The notes under the pieces: model-generated | The model's database searches: none | Told to the model about the DNA's origin: nothing | What the model saw: the letters and a program-made list of their open reading frames with translations, nothing else | Position numbers and translations under genes: made by a program | NCBI GenBank assembly: GCA_017503945.1 | Contig: JAFVSB010000182.1 | Location: 1-5,641 of the forward strand | Length of the DNA: 5,641 bases | Direction: 5' to 3' | From: Clostridia bacterium | Lineage (GTDB): Bacteria; Bacillota; Clostridia; UMGS1810 | Shown here: piece after piece, positions 1-5,641 of the stretch | Position numbering within the stretch: the first letter of the stretch is position 1 | How the letters are laid out: every line of letters begins with the position of its first letter

Positions 1-667
1 CTGCGTCTACCTTGGGGAGCTCTTTAAACAGAGTGGTAAAATCATCAATGCAGCCGGCACCGCCCGATGCAATAACAGGCACATTCACAACATCACACAC
101 CTTTGCAAGCATTTCAAGGTCGAAGCCGTCCTTCACGCCGTCGGTGTCAATGGAGTTGAGCACCACTTCGCCCGCGCCGCTGTCCACACAGTTTTTTATC
201 CAGCTTATTGCCTCCATGCCTGTGTTTTCTCTGCCGCCCTTTGCAAACACTCTGAACACTCCGTCCACTCTCTTCACATCGGCAGAAATAACCACGCACT
301 GGTCGCCATATCTTTTTGCAGCTTCATATATTAACTTTGGGTTTTTTATAGCTCCCGAATTCACGCTCACCTTGTCAGCTCCGCATTTGAGCACCCTGTC
401 AAAGTCATCCACAGTGTTAATGCCGCCGCCAACTGTGAGGGGAATGAAGATTTTGCTTGCAGCCTGGCACAGAATGTCTGTAAAAAGTGCTCTGCCCTCA
501 GCTGATGCTGTGATGTCATAAAACACAAGCTCATCAGCTCCGCAGCGGCTGTAAAAATCGGCAAGCTCCACAGGTGATGACACATCACAGAGCCCCTCAA
601 ATTTTACTCCTTTAACCACGCGCCCGTCTCTCACATCAAGACAGGGGATAATTCGTTTTGTAATCAT
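1..667 (-). CDS. hisF: Imidazole glycerol phosphate synthase cyclase subunit HisF (C-terminus beyond window edge)
   Basis: HisF is the (beta/alpha)8-barrel synthase half of IGP synthase. It uses ammonia delivered by HisH to convert PRFAR into IGP and AICAR in the cytoplasm. The first 222 codons are present; the family is about 250 residues, so roughly 30 C-terminal residues lie left of the window. The N-terminus reads MITKRIIPCLDV and carries catalytic Asp11. The second catalytic Asp130 sits in SADVKR. The ammonia-gate residues known from the Thermotoga enzyme (Arg5, Glu46, Lys99, Glu167) occur at the same numbers, as does Asp98. Phosphate-binding glycines are at 80-82 and 202-205 (SGGAG). 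The ATG overlaps the hisA stop by 4 nt (ATGA), and a GAGGTG Shine-Dalgarno lies 5 nt upstream inside hisA. Nine cysteines in 222 residues is unusually many. The frame is intact. Confidence 0.97.
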   Translation of the reverse strand, partial: MITKRIIPCLDVRDGRVVKGVKFEGLCDVSSPVELADFYSRCGADELVFYDITASAEGRALFTDILCQAASKIFIPLTVGGGINTVDDFDRVLKCGADKVSVNSGAIKNPKLIYEAAKRYGDQCVVISADVKRVDGVFRVFAKGGRENTGMEAISWIKNCVDSGAGEVVLNSIDTDGVKDGFDLEMLAKVCDVVNVPVIASGGAGCIDDFTTLFKELPKVDA

Positions 668-1377
668 TTTGCCACCTCTATTGCTTCTTTGAGTGATATT
701 GCTCCTGTGTAATATGCCTTGCCAATGATGGCGCCGTAAAGTGAGAGCTTTGCAAGCTTTTTCACATCTTCAATATCCGACACACCGCCCGATGCCACAA
801 TCTGCATATCAAATTCGCTTTTGAGTCTTTGATAAAGCTCGTGATTGGTGCCCATCATGGCACCGTCTTTTGAAATATCGGTGCAGATGAGGGTTTTCAC
901 GCCGATGCTTTGCATCTTTCGGCAAAAATCGAAGCATTCACATTCTGATTTTTCTATCCAGCCTTTTATGGCAACATAGCCGTCTTTGATGTCGACACCC
1001 ACGGCAATTTTTTCGCCGTATTTTCCAACGGCTTCTTTCAAAAATTCTTCGTCATTTACTGCAGCAGTGCCAAGGATAACGCGGTCCATGCCTGCATTAA
1101 TATAGGTGTCCACAGTGTGCATATCTCTTATGCCGCCGCCTATTTCACAAAAGAGCGAGGTGGCTTCTTTGATGGCTTTCACAACTTCAAGGTTTGGAGT
1201 TGTGCCGCTTTTGGCACCCTCGAGGTCCACAAGGTGAATGTGAGTTGCACCTTGGCTTTCAAAGTCCTTGGCAATCTCGGGCGGATTGTCACTGTACACA
1301 GTCATCTGGTTGTAGTCGCCTTTATACAGGCGCACCGCCTTTTTGTCATAAAGGTCTATTGCAGGGAAAATAATCAT
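664..1377 (-). CDS. hisA: ProFAR isomerase HisA (phosphoribosylformimino-AICAR-phosphate isomerase)
   Basis: HisA catalyses the Amadori rearrangement of ProFAR to PRFAR, the step that feeds HisH/HisF. The product is 237 residues, normal for this (beta/alpha)8 barrel. It opens MIIFPAIDLYDKKAVRL, with catalytic Asp8 in the PAIDL motif. The second catalytic Asp is at 129 in VGVDIKDG. GGGIRD lies at 80-85, TDISKDG at 166-172 and ASGGVS at 195-200, the last being the phosphate-binding half-barrel motif. HisA and HisF are related barrels, but the PAIDL start and the GGGIRD and TDISKDG motifs assign this copy to HisA. Its ATG shares one base with the hisH stop (TGATG). A GAGGTG Shine-Dalgarno lies 8 nt upstream, and there is no longer start. 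A CxCxxxC cluster at 146-152 is odd for the family. Confidence 0.97.
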   Translation of the reverse strand: MIIFPAIDLYDKKAVRLYKGDYNQMTVYSDNPPEIAKDFESQGATHIHLVDLEGAKSGTTPNLEVVKAIKEATSLFCEIGGGIRDMHTVDTYINAGMDRVILGTAAVNDEEFLKEAVGKYGEKIAVGVDIKDGYVAIKGWIEKSECECFDFCRKMQSIGVKTLICTDISKDGAMMGTNHELYQRLKSEFDMQIVASGGVSDIEDVKKLAKLSLYGAIIGKAYYTGAISLKEAIEVAK

Positions 1378-2000
1378 CAGCTTTTCACCTCAATCTCGCA
1401 AAATGCTTTCAGGATTTTAAGCCCCGTGTCACCGCTTTTTTCGGGGTGAAACTGGCAGCCATATATGTTGCCCTTGGCAACTGCTGCCGTGAGGGGCACG
1501 CTGTATTCGGCAGTTGCAATGGTGCTGCTCTGGCAGTTGGCGCCATAATATGAATGAACAAAATACACAAAATCACCCTCTTGGAGATATTTGAATATCT
1601 CGCTCTTAGGATTGGTGAAGTTAAGAGCATTCCAGCCAATGTGGGGGATTTTCAGCTCAGAGTCTATCACATCTGATATAGGGCGGATTTCGCCCTCTAT
1701 GAGTCCGAGTCCGTCATATTCACCATATTCATAGCTTTTTTCAAAAAGCAGCTGCATACCAAGGCATATGCCCATAATGGGTTTGCCATTTTGAGCCTGC
1801 TCGGTCACCACCTCGGCAAGACCGCTTGCTCTGAGCTTGGCAATGGCATCGCCAAACGCTCCCACACCAGGCAGGATTATTTTGTCGCATTTTTCCACCT
1901 CTTCTTTGGTGGTGGCCACAATTGCATCAATGCCGATTGATGCAAACGAGCTTTTGAGTGAAAACAGGTTGCCCACTCCGTAATCTATAATTGCAATCAT
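1377..2000 (-). CDS. hisH: Imidazole glycerol phosphate synthase glutamine amidotransferase subunit HisH
   Basis: HisH is the class I glutaminase of IGP synthase. It hydrolyses glutamine and passes ammonia through the HisF barrel. The protein is 207 residues, typical of the family. It starts MIAIIDYGVGNLFSL, the usual N-terminal strand and glycine turn. The oxyanion-strand motif PGVGAFG lies at 44-50. The nucleophile elbow GICLGMQ lies at 77-83 with Cys79, and the His-Glu pair in FHPEKSG is His185 and Glu187, completing the triad. HSYYG at 149-153 is also a family signature. The start shares one base with the hisB stop, and AAGGAG lies 7 nt upstream. It is separated from its partner hisF only by hisA, as in many bacterial his operons. 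No missing residue or frameshift was seen. Confidence 0.97.
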   Translation of the reverse strand: MIAIIDYGVGNLFSLKSSFASIGIDAIVATTKEEVEKCDKIILPGVGAFGDAIAKLRASGLAEVVTEQAQNGKPIMGICLGMQLLFEKSYEYGEYDGLGLIEGEIRPISDVIDSELKIPHIGWNALNFTNPKSEIFKYLQEGDFVYFVHSYYGANCQSSTIATAEYSVPLTAAVAKGNIYGCQFHPEKSGDTGLKILKAFCEIEVKS

Positions 2001-2587
2001 CAGAGAACTCCTTTTGTTGAGGGTATTTTATCTGCAAATTTTTCGTCAGTTGCCACAGCTTGTCTCATTGCTCTTGCCACAGATTTGAATGCGCCTTCAA
2101 TGATGTGGTGCGAGTTTGTGCCTGCAAGCTGGTTGAGGTGCAGAGTGCACTTTGCCTCTCTCACAAAGCCGAGCCAAAATTCGGCGCAAAGCTCTGTGTC
2201 AAAATCGCCCACCTTGGGAGTGGGTATTGAGAGCTCATAGCCAAGATATGCTCTGCCCGAAAAGTCAACTGCCGAGAGGATAAGTGCCTCGTCCATGGGA
2301 AGAATCATATTTCCATAGCGCACGATTCCCTTTTTGTCACCAAGAGCCTCGGCGAATGCTTGACCCAGGCATATTGCCACATCTTCTGCAGTGTGGTGAA
2401 AGTCAACCTCGGTGTCACCTTTGCACGACACGCTAAGGTCAAATGCACCATGCGATGCAAAAAGAGTGAGCATGTGGTCAAGAAATCCGCAACCTGTTGT
2501 AATCTTCGAAAGTCCGCTGCCGTCGAGGTTAAGGGAGAGCTCAATCTGGGTTTCGGCAGTGTTTCTTTGTATTTTTGCAGTTCTCAT
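2000..2587 (-). CDS. hisB: Imidazoleglycerol-phosphate dehydratase HisB (monofunctional)
   Basis: HisB removes water from IGP to give imidazole-acetol phosphate, using a Mn-dependent active site built in a 24-mer. With the ATG at 2587 the product is 195 residues, the usual monofunctional size. The metal-ligand motifs are present: GFLDHML at 34-40, DFHHTAEDV at 62-70, MDEA at 98-101, NSHHIIEGAFK at 158-168, and the C-terminal STKGVL. A longer frame opens at a TTG (2623) and would add 12 residues read through the end of hisC. I reject it because a GGAGG sits 9 nt before the ATG, and MRTAKIQRNTAETQI matches how the family begins. There is no N-terminal HAD phosphatase domain, so histidinol-phosphate phosphatase must be encoded elsewhere. 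A single nucleotide separates it from the hisC stop. Confidence 0.97.
   Translation of the reverse strand: MRTAKIQRNTAETQIELSLNLDGSGLSKITTGCGFLDHMLTLFASHGAFDLSVSCKGDTEVDFHHTAEDVAICLGQAFAEALGDKKGIVRYGNMILPMDEALILSAVDFSGRAYLGYELSIPTPKVGDFDTELCAEFWLGFVREAKCTLHLNQLAGTNSHHIIEGAFKSVARAMRQAVATDEKFADKIPSTKGVL
2008..2013 (-). promoter_or_regulatory. Shine-Dalgarno of hisH embedded in the HisB STKGVL codons
   Basis: The minus strand reads AAGGAG, 7 nt before the hisH ATG. The same bases are parts of the Lys-Gly-Val codons (AAA GGA GTT) of the conserved C-terminal motif of HisB, so the site serves both protein sequence and translation initiation. Confidence 0.8.
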
Positions 2588-2588
2588 T

Positions 2589-3650
2589 CTAACATTCCTC
2601 CAATATCTTTTTGAGTGTTTCAATCAGAGTTGTCATTTGTTTTTTTGTGCCTATTGTGATGCGGTTATAGTCCGCAATTTTTTCTTTGTCAAAGTGTCTT
2701 ACAAGTATTCCGTTGCATTTGAGGCGGCTATATATTTTCTCGCCGTCATGGTCAGGATGCTTTGCAAACACAAAGTTTGTCATCGACTCGGTGAGCTCAA
2801 AGCCAAGCTTTTTAAGCTCCTTGGCGGTGTATTTTCTCACCCTTTCAATCTCTCGGCAGTTTTTTGTGGTGTATTTTTCGTCACTGAGGCAGCCGATTCC
2901 TGCCGCCATGGTCATAGCGTTGATGTTGTAGGGGTTGGTGGAGTATTTTATGGTGTTCATGTCTGCTATAAGCTCTTTTGAGCCCACTCCAAAGCCAAGC
3001 CTTGCACCTGCCATGGAGCGCGATTTTGAAAATGTCTGAGTCACAAGCAGATTGTCATATTTGTGCACAAGCTTCACGGCACTCTCGGCGCCAAAGTCCA
3101 CATATGCCTCGTCAATCACAACAACATTGTCAGGATTGGAGCTTACTATTTTTTCAATATCGCAAAGGCTGAGTGCTATGCCTGTGGGTGCGTTGGGGTT
3201 GGCAATGAAGATGTTTTTGCCTATGCCCACATAGTCGTCAACATTTATGGTAAAATCCTCGTTGAGAGGAATTTCCTCATATGGAACAGAGTTAACCTCG
3301 GCAAAAACCTTGTAAAAGCCGTAGCTTATGTCGGGGAATACCGCAGGGTGGTCATTGTCACAAAAAGCTATGAATGCAAAGTTGAGAATTTCATCAGAGC
3401 CGTTTGTCATGAGCACCTGCTCTCTATCCACCCCCAGCTTTCGTGCCATGAGCGTGCTAAGCTCGCTGCATTCGGGGTCTGGGTAGAGCTGAGTTCTTTT
3501 TGCCGCCTCTAAGGCACATTTCACAGCCTTTTTTGATGGAGGGTAGGGGGATTCGTTGGTGTTGAGCTTGATGTATTGATTGTCTTTGGGTTGTTCACCC
3601 GGTGTATATGGCTCAAGATTTTTATGTTTGCTTGAAAAAAATCTGCTCAT
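2589..3650 (-). CDS. hisC: Histidinol-phosphate aminotransferase HisC
   Basis: HisC is a fold-type I PLP aminotransferase that converts imidazole-acetol phosphate and glutamate to histidinol phosphate and 2-oxoglutarate. The 353-residue length is normal. Visible motifs in order are LNTNESPYPPS at 29-39 (N-terminal substrate segment), TNGSDE at 82-87 (cofactor phosphate loop), NPNAPTG at 151-157, VVVIDEAYVDF at 177-187 with Asp180 and Tyr183 near the PLP ring, and TFSKSRSMAGARLG at 206-219 with Schiff-base Lys209 and phosphate-binding Arg217. RITIGT at 330-335 carries the likely carboxylate-binding Arg330. The ATG overlaps the hisD stop (ATGA), and GGAAGAAGG lies 6 nt upstream. Related enzymes can act on aromatic amino acids or cobalamin precursors, but the placement between hisD and hisB makes HisC by far the best call. 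Confidence 0.96.
   Translation of the reverse strand: MSRFFSSKHKNLEPYTPGEQPKDNQYIKLNTNESPYPPSKKAVKCALEAAKRTQLYPDPECSELSTLMARKLGVDREQVLMTNGSDEILNFAFIAFCDNDHPAVFPDISYGFYKVFAEVNSVPYEEIPLNEDFTINVDDYVGIGKNIFIANPNAPTGIALSLCDIEKIVSSNPDNVVVIDEAYVDFGAESAVKLVHKYDNLLVTQTFSKSRSMAGARLGFGVGSKELIADMNTIKYSTNPYNINAMTMAAGIGCLSDEKYTTKNCREIERVRKYTAKELKKLGFELTESMTNFVFAKHPDHDGEKIYSRLKCNGILVRHFDKEKIADYNRITIGTKKQMTTLIETLKKILEEC
2597..2601 (-). promoter_or_regulatory. Shine-Dalgarno of hisB (decides the start)
   Basis: The minus strand reads GGAGG here, in the last codons of hisC (ILEEC-stop), 9 nt before the ATG at 2587. It is the strongest site near the hisC/hisB junction. It supports the 195-residue HisB over the TTG-initiated longer frame, whose start at 2623 lies upstream of this site. 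Confidence 0.85.
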
Positions 3651-4930
3651 ATTGTACCTTCTTCCATTCGTATTACTGCACTTTTTGCATGAGCAGTAAG
3701 CCCTTCTTTAGTTGCAAAATATTCAACATCGCGGGCGATTTTTGCAAGTGCGTCTTTGGTGTAATAGGTGTATTGTGTTTTCTTCACAAAATCATCCACC
3801 GAAAGAGGGCTTGAGAATTTTGCCGTTCCGCTTGTGGGCAGGGTGTGGTTTGGTCCTGCATAATAGTCGCCAAGTGCGTCGGGGCAGTTTCTGCCCATAA
3901 AGATTGACCCTGCATGGCGGATAGAGTCAAGATAATCAAACGGATTGTCCACACAAAGCTCAAGATGCTCGGGGGCAATTTCGTTTGCTATCTCAATTGC
4001 GGAATCGAGACTATCTGCCACAATAATTTTGCCGTTTTGGTCAATCGACACCCTGGCAATCTCTGAGCGTTCAAGGCTTGGTATCTGCAATTCAAGCTCT
4101 TTTTGCACATCTTGGGCGAGTGATAAAGAGTCGGTCACAAGCACTGCGCTTGCCAATTTGTCATGCTCTGCCTGTGAGAGCAGATCTGCCGCAATATGGC
4201 GCGCATTACTCTTGCCGTCTGCCACAATGAGGATTTCGCTCGGGCCTGCAATCATGTCGATAGACACCACTCCATACACCTGCTTTTTGGCTTCCGCCAC
4301 AAAAGCATTGCCGGGTCCCACTATTTTGTCCACCTTAGGCACCGACTCGGTCCCATAGGCAAGAGCCGCAATCGCCTGAGCACCGCCCACCTTGATGATG
4401 GTGTCCACTCCTGCAATGGAGGCAGCTGCGAGGATAACGGGGTTCACCTTGCCGTTTTGCATTGGCGGCGTCACCATCACAACCTCTTTGCAGCCTGCAA
4501 TCTTGGCAGGGATAGAATCCATGAGCACAGTGGAGGGGTATGCCGCAGTGCCGCCAGGCACATACAAGCCCGCCCTGTCCACAGGGATAACCTTCTGCCC
4601 TGTGACAATGCCGTTTTCATCGTTTATGATAAAGCTGTTTCTTACCTGCTTTTCATGAAATTTGCTAATGTTTGCTGCAGCCTTTTTGAGTATTTCCACA
4701 AACTTTTCGTCAACACTTGCGAGCGCTTCTGCAATTTCTTCTTTGGTCACTTTGAGTGAAGAAAGGACTGCTTTGTCGAACTTTTCGGTGTATTCATAAA
4801 GCGCTTTGTCGCCTTTTTCTCTCACATTTTTTATGATATCAGCTACAATGTCTGCCACATTCACCTCGGGCACAACCCTTGCAAATATGTCAGCATTTGC
4901 CACTTCGCCGTATTTGAGTATCTTAATCAT
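3647..4930 (-). CDS. hisD: Histidinol dehydrogenase HisD
   Basis: HisD is the zinc enzyme that oxidises L-histidinol to L-histidinal and then to L-histidine with two NAD+, the last two steps of the pathway. With the ATG at 4930 the product is 427 residues, typical of the family. Key stretches are GLYVPGGTAAYPS at 121-133, VGGAQAIAALAYGT at 181-194, GPGN at 205-208, IAGPSE at 227-232 and LSQAEHD at 251-257. By comparison with the E. coli enzyme, the zinc ligands are Gln253, His256, Asp355 (LGDYYAGPNH) and His414 (TAHAKS), and the catalytic pair is Glu321-His322 (APEHLE). A TTG at 4954 would extend the frame by 8 residues (MPSKRRKK), but that stretch lies over the hisG tail and looks spurious. 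The ATG has GGAGG 6 nt upstream and overlaps the hisG end by 8 nt. Confidence 0.97.
   Translation of the reverse strand: MIKILKYGEVANADIFARVVPEVNVADIVADIIKNVREKGDKALYEYTEKFDKAVLSSLKVTKEEIAEALASVDEKFVEILKKAAANISKFHEKQVRNSFIINDENGIVTGQKVIPVDRAGLYVPGGTAAYPSTVLMDSIPAKIAGCKEVVMVTPPMQNGKVNPVILAAASIAGVDTIIKVGGAQAIAALAYGTESVPKVDKIVGPGNAFVAEAKKQVYGVVSIDMIAGPSEILIVADGKSNARHIAADLLSQAEHDKLASAVLVTDSLSLAQDVQKELELQIPSLERSEIARVSIDQNGKIIVADSLDSAIEIANEIAPEHLELCVDNPFDYLDSIRHAGSIFMGRNCPDALGDYYAGPNHTLPTSGTAKFSSPLSVDDFVKKTQYTYYTKDALAKIARDVEYFATKEGLTAHAKSAVIRMEEGTI
3657..3665 (-). promoter_or_regulatory. Shine-Dalgarno of hisC
   Basis: The minus strand reads GGAAGAAGG in the last codons of hisD, 6 nt before the hisC ATG. 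The nearest match to the anti-Shine-Dalgarno is the GAAGG part. It is weaker than the hisB and hisD sites, and the ATGA stop-start overlap may supply coupling. Confidence 0.65.
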
Positions 4931-5555
4931 TTTTTTCCTCCGTTTGCTGGGCAAGACTTTTTGCTATGGCTTCAATCTGCTCGTTTTTAAATTTGAAGCT
5001 TGATTTGTTGGCAATGAGCCTTGCGCTAATGGGCACTATGGTCTCTGTTACCTGCAGGTTATTTTCTTTGAGTGTGGTACCCGTTTCCACAATATCCACT
5101 ATCACATCAGATAGCCCCAATATAGGGGCAATTTCTATTGAGCCGTTTAAGTGGATTATGTCAATGTCGCGCCCCAATGCTGTATAGTAGCTTTTGGCAA
5201 TGTTTGAAAACTTGGTTGCCACTTTCAGAGTCCTTTGCGGATTATCTCTGAAATCTGCTTTTGCCGCAACTGCCATTCTGCATTTGCCAAAGCCAAGGTC
5301 GAGTAGCTCATATATGTCGGGCTCATATTCGAGCAAAATATCTTTGCCTGCCACGCCAATGTCTGCCGCACCGCGCTCTACATATATTGCAACATCCGAT
5401 GGCTTCACCCAGAAATATCTCACGCCTTTTTCGGGGTTTTCAAATATCAATTTGCGGTTATTTTCTTTGATAGACGGGCACTCAAACCCCGCCTTTTCAA
5501 ACATGGCATAGACCTTTTCACCCAGTCTGCCCTTGGGAAGTGCTACGTTAAGCAT
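4923..5555 (-). CDS. hisG: ATP phosphoribosyltransferase catalytic subunit, short form HisG(S)
   Basis: HisG catalyses the committed step, joining ATP and PRPP to give N1-(5-phosphoribosyl)-ATP. The product is 210 residues, matching the short form; the long form (about 280-300) carries a C-terminal regulatory domain that is absent here. The N-terminus LNVALPKGRLGEK (2-14) and the GAADIGVAGKD segment (62-72) are family signatures. The PRPP-binding loop is DIVETGTTLKENN at 154-166. Short-form HisG normally works as a hetero-octamer with HisZ, which fits the frame ending just upstream. An in-frame TAA at 5562-5564 leaves only two codons before this ATG, so the start is well fixed. Upstream GGAG is 13 nt away, a long spacing, so translation may depend on coupling to the upstream gene through their 8-nt overlap. 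Confidence 0.96.
   Translation of the reverse strand: MLNVALPKGRLGEKVYAMFEKAGFECPSIKENNRKLIFENPEKGVRYFWVKPSDVAIYVERGAADIGVAGKDILLEYEPDIYELLDLGFGKCRMAVAAKADFRDNPQRTLKVATKFSNIAKSYYTALGRDIDIIHLNGSIEIAPILGLSDVIVDIVETGTTLKENNLQVTETIVPISARLIANKSSFKFKNEQIEAIAKSLAQQTEEKND
4937..4941 (-). promoter_or_regulatory. Shine-Dalgarno of hisD (decides the start)
   Basis: The minus strand reads GGAGG followed by six A residues and then the ATG at 4930, an ideal spacing. It lies in the final codons of hisG. It favours the ATG at 4930 over the TTG at 4954, which lies upstream of it. Confidence 0.88.
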
Positions 5556-5640
5556 TGTCTTTTACTATCTCCACTCTGTTATCGGTAAGCTTTAAAAGCT
5601 GTTTGTATTTGTAGTTCTTGGGTCTCTCTTTTAAAACGCA
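5548..5640 (-). CDS. hisZ: C-terminal 30 codons of an upstream gene, probably ATP phosphoribosyltransferase regulatory subunit HisZ
   Basis: One minus-strand frame is open from the right edge and ends at TAA (5548-5550), eight bases inside hisG. It encodes 30 residues ending in LLKLTDNRVEIVKDNA, a hydrophobic-strand, turn, strand pattern that resembles the end of a folded domain. The overlap with hisG is the same type as hisG/hisD, which supports it being real. Short-form HisG requires HisZ, a catalytically inactive HisRS-like protein usually encoded directly upstream, so hisZ is the best guess. The piece is too short to prove homology; another his-operon gene is possible. The competing frame has a stop at 5579-5581 and would leave a gap before hisG. 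Confidence 0.55.
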   Translation of the reverse strand, partial: CVLKERPKNYKYKQLLKLTDNRVEIVKDNA

Positions 5641-5641
5641 A

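Larger units (their letters stand above)
1..5641 (-). other. Histidine biosynthesis operon segment, (hisZ)-hisG-hisD-hisC-hisB-hisH-hisA-(hisF)
   Basis: Eight reading frames lie head to tail on the minus strand with no intergenic space beyond one nucleotide, so they are almost certainly one polycistronic transcript entering from the right edge. Junctions in transcription order are: hisZ?/hisG 8-nt overlap, hisG/hisD 8-nt overlap, hisD/hisC 4-nt overlap (ATGA), hisC/hisB 1-nt gap, hisB/hisH 1-nt overlap (TGATG), hisH/hisA 1-nt overlap (TGATG), hisA/hisF 4-nt overlap (ATGA). There is no room for internal terminators or dedicated internal promoters. The transcript continues past both edges. The gene set and order resemble his operons of clostridial Firmicutes (family knowledge; the taxon is inferred). 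Confidence 0.95.

Noticed and set aside
12..521. 169-codon plus-strand open frame opposite hisF
   Set aside because: It lies antisense to conserved, motif-verified hisF codons, its product is rich in Ser/Thr/Pro with no recognisable domain, and there is no ribosome site of note. It is a shadow of codon bias.
2588..2623. 12-residue N-terminal extension of HisB from a TTG
   Set aside because: It would be translated from within hisC, upstream of a strong GGAGG that serves the ATG at 2587, and the family starts at that ATG.
2412..2981. 189-codon plus-strand open frame across the hisC/hisB junction
   Set aside because: It spans the antisense of two verified genes, shows no family resemblance, and its length is explained by rare stop-complement codons on the other strand.
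4196..4759. 187-codon plus-strand open frame opposite hisD, rich in His, Arg and Cys
   Set aside because: The His/Arg/Cys-rich composition is the antisense image of hisD codons. No motif, start signal or conservation argument supports it.
4931..4954. 8-residue N-terminal extension of HisD from a TTG (MPSKRRKK)
   Set aside because: The basic stretch is the out-of-frame reading of the hisG tail plus the Shine-Dalgarno region. The ATG at 4930 has ideal GGAGG spacing.
5588..5600. Inverted repeat AGCTTT-A-AAAGCT near the right edge
   Set aside because: The arms are 6 bp with a single central base, so no stable hairpin loop can form, and it lies within the apparent hisZ coding frame. It is likely chance.
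1..5641. Possible hidden novel system (CRISPR, toxin-antitoxin, defence gene, riboswitch, mobile element)
   Set aside because: All but one base belongs to recognisable his genes or the open frame upstream. No repeats, spacers, transposase frames, structured leaders or foreign-looking segments were seen on either strand.

Overview
The window is a dense, single-strand histidine biosynthesis operon read right to left (minus strand). In transcription order it holds the last codons of an upstream gene (probably hisZ), then hisG, hisD, hisC, hisB, hisH and hisA, and the first 222 codons of hisF, which runs off the left edge. Every base belongs to a coding frame except one nucleotide between hisC and hisB. 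No RNA gene, mobile element, CRISPR array, promoter or terminator is visible. The operon promoter and any leader control must lie to the right of the window.

The organism is probably a Firmicute, most likely a member of the Clostridia. This is inferred from the short-form HisG that needs a HisZ partner, a monofunctional HisB, separate hisH/hisA/hisF genes, the order Z-G-D-C-B-H-A-F, strong GGAGG-type Shine-Dalgarno sequences, and a high cysteine content that would suit an anaerobe. No species call is possible from the sequence alone.

The genes cover most of the pathway. HisG (with HisZ) joins PRPP to ATP. HisA isomerises ProFAR to PRFAR. HisH and HisF form the glutamine-dependent IGP synthase. 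HisB dehydrates IGP. HisC transaminates imidazole-acetol phosphate. HisD oxidises histidinol to histidine in two steps. HisI/HisE activities and histidinol-phosphate phosphatase are not in the window. hisI/hisE could follow hisF to the left, and the phosphatase must be elsewhere because HisB lacks that domain.

All catalytic residues checked by position are intact and no frameshift was seen. The notable features are fine-scale: all seven gene junctions overlap or are 1 nt apart, and the Shine-Dalgarno sequence of each downstream gene is written into the C-terminal codons of the gene before it. Two starts are better placed downstream of the longest possible ORF (hisB at 2587, hisD at 4930). I do not see an undescribed system here; it is an ordinary, compact biosynthetic operon.
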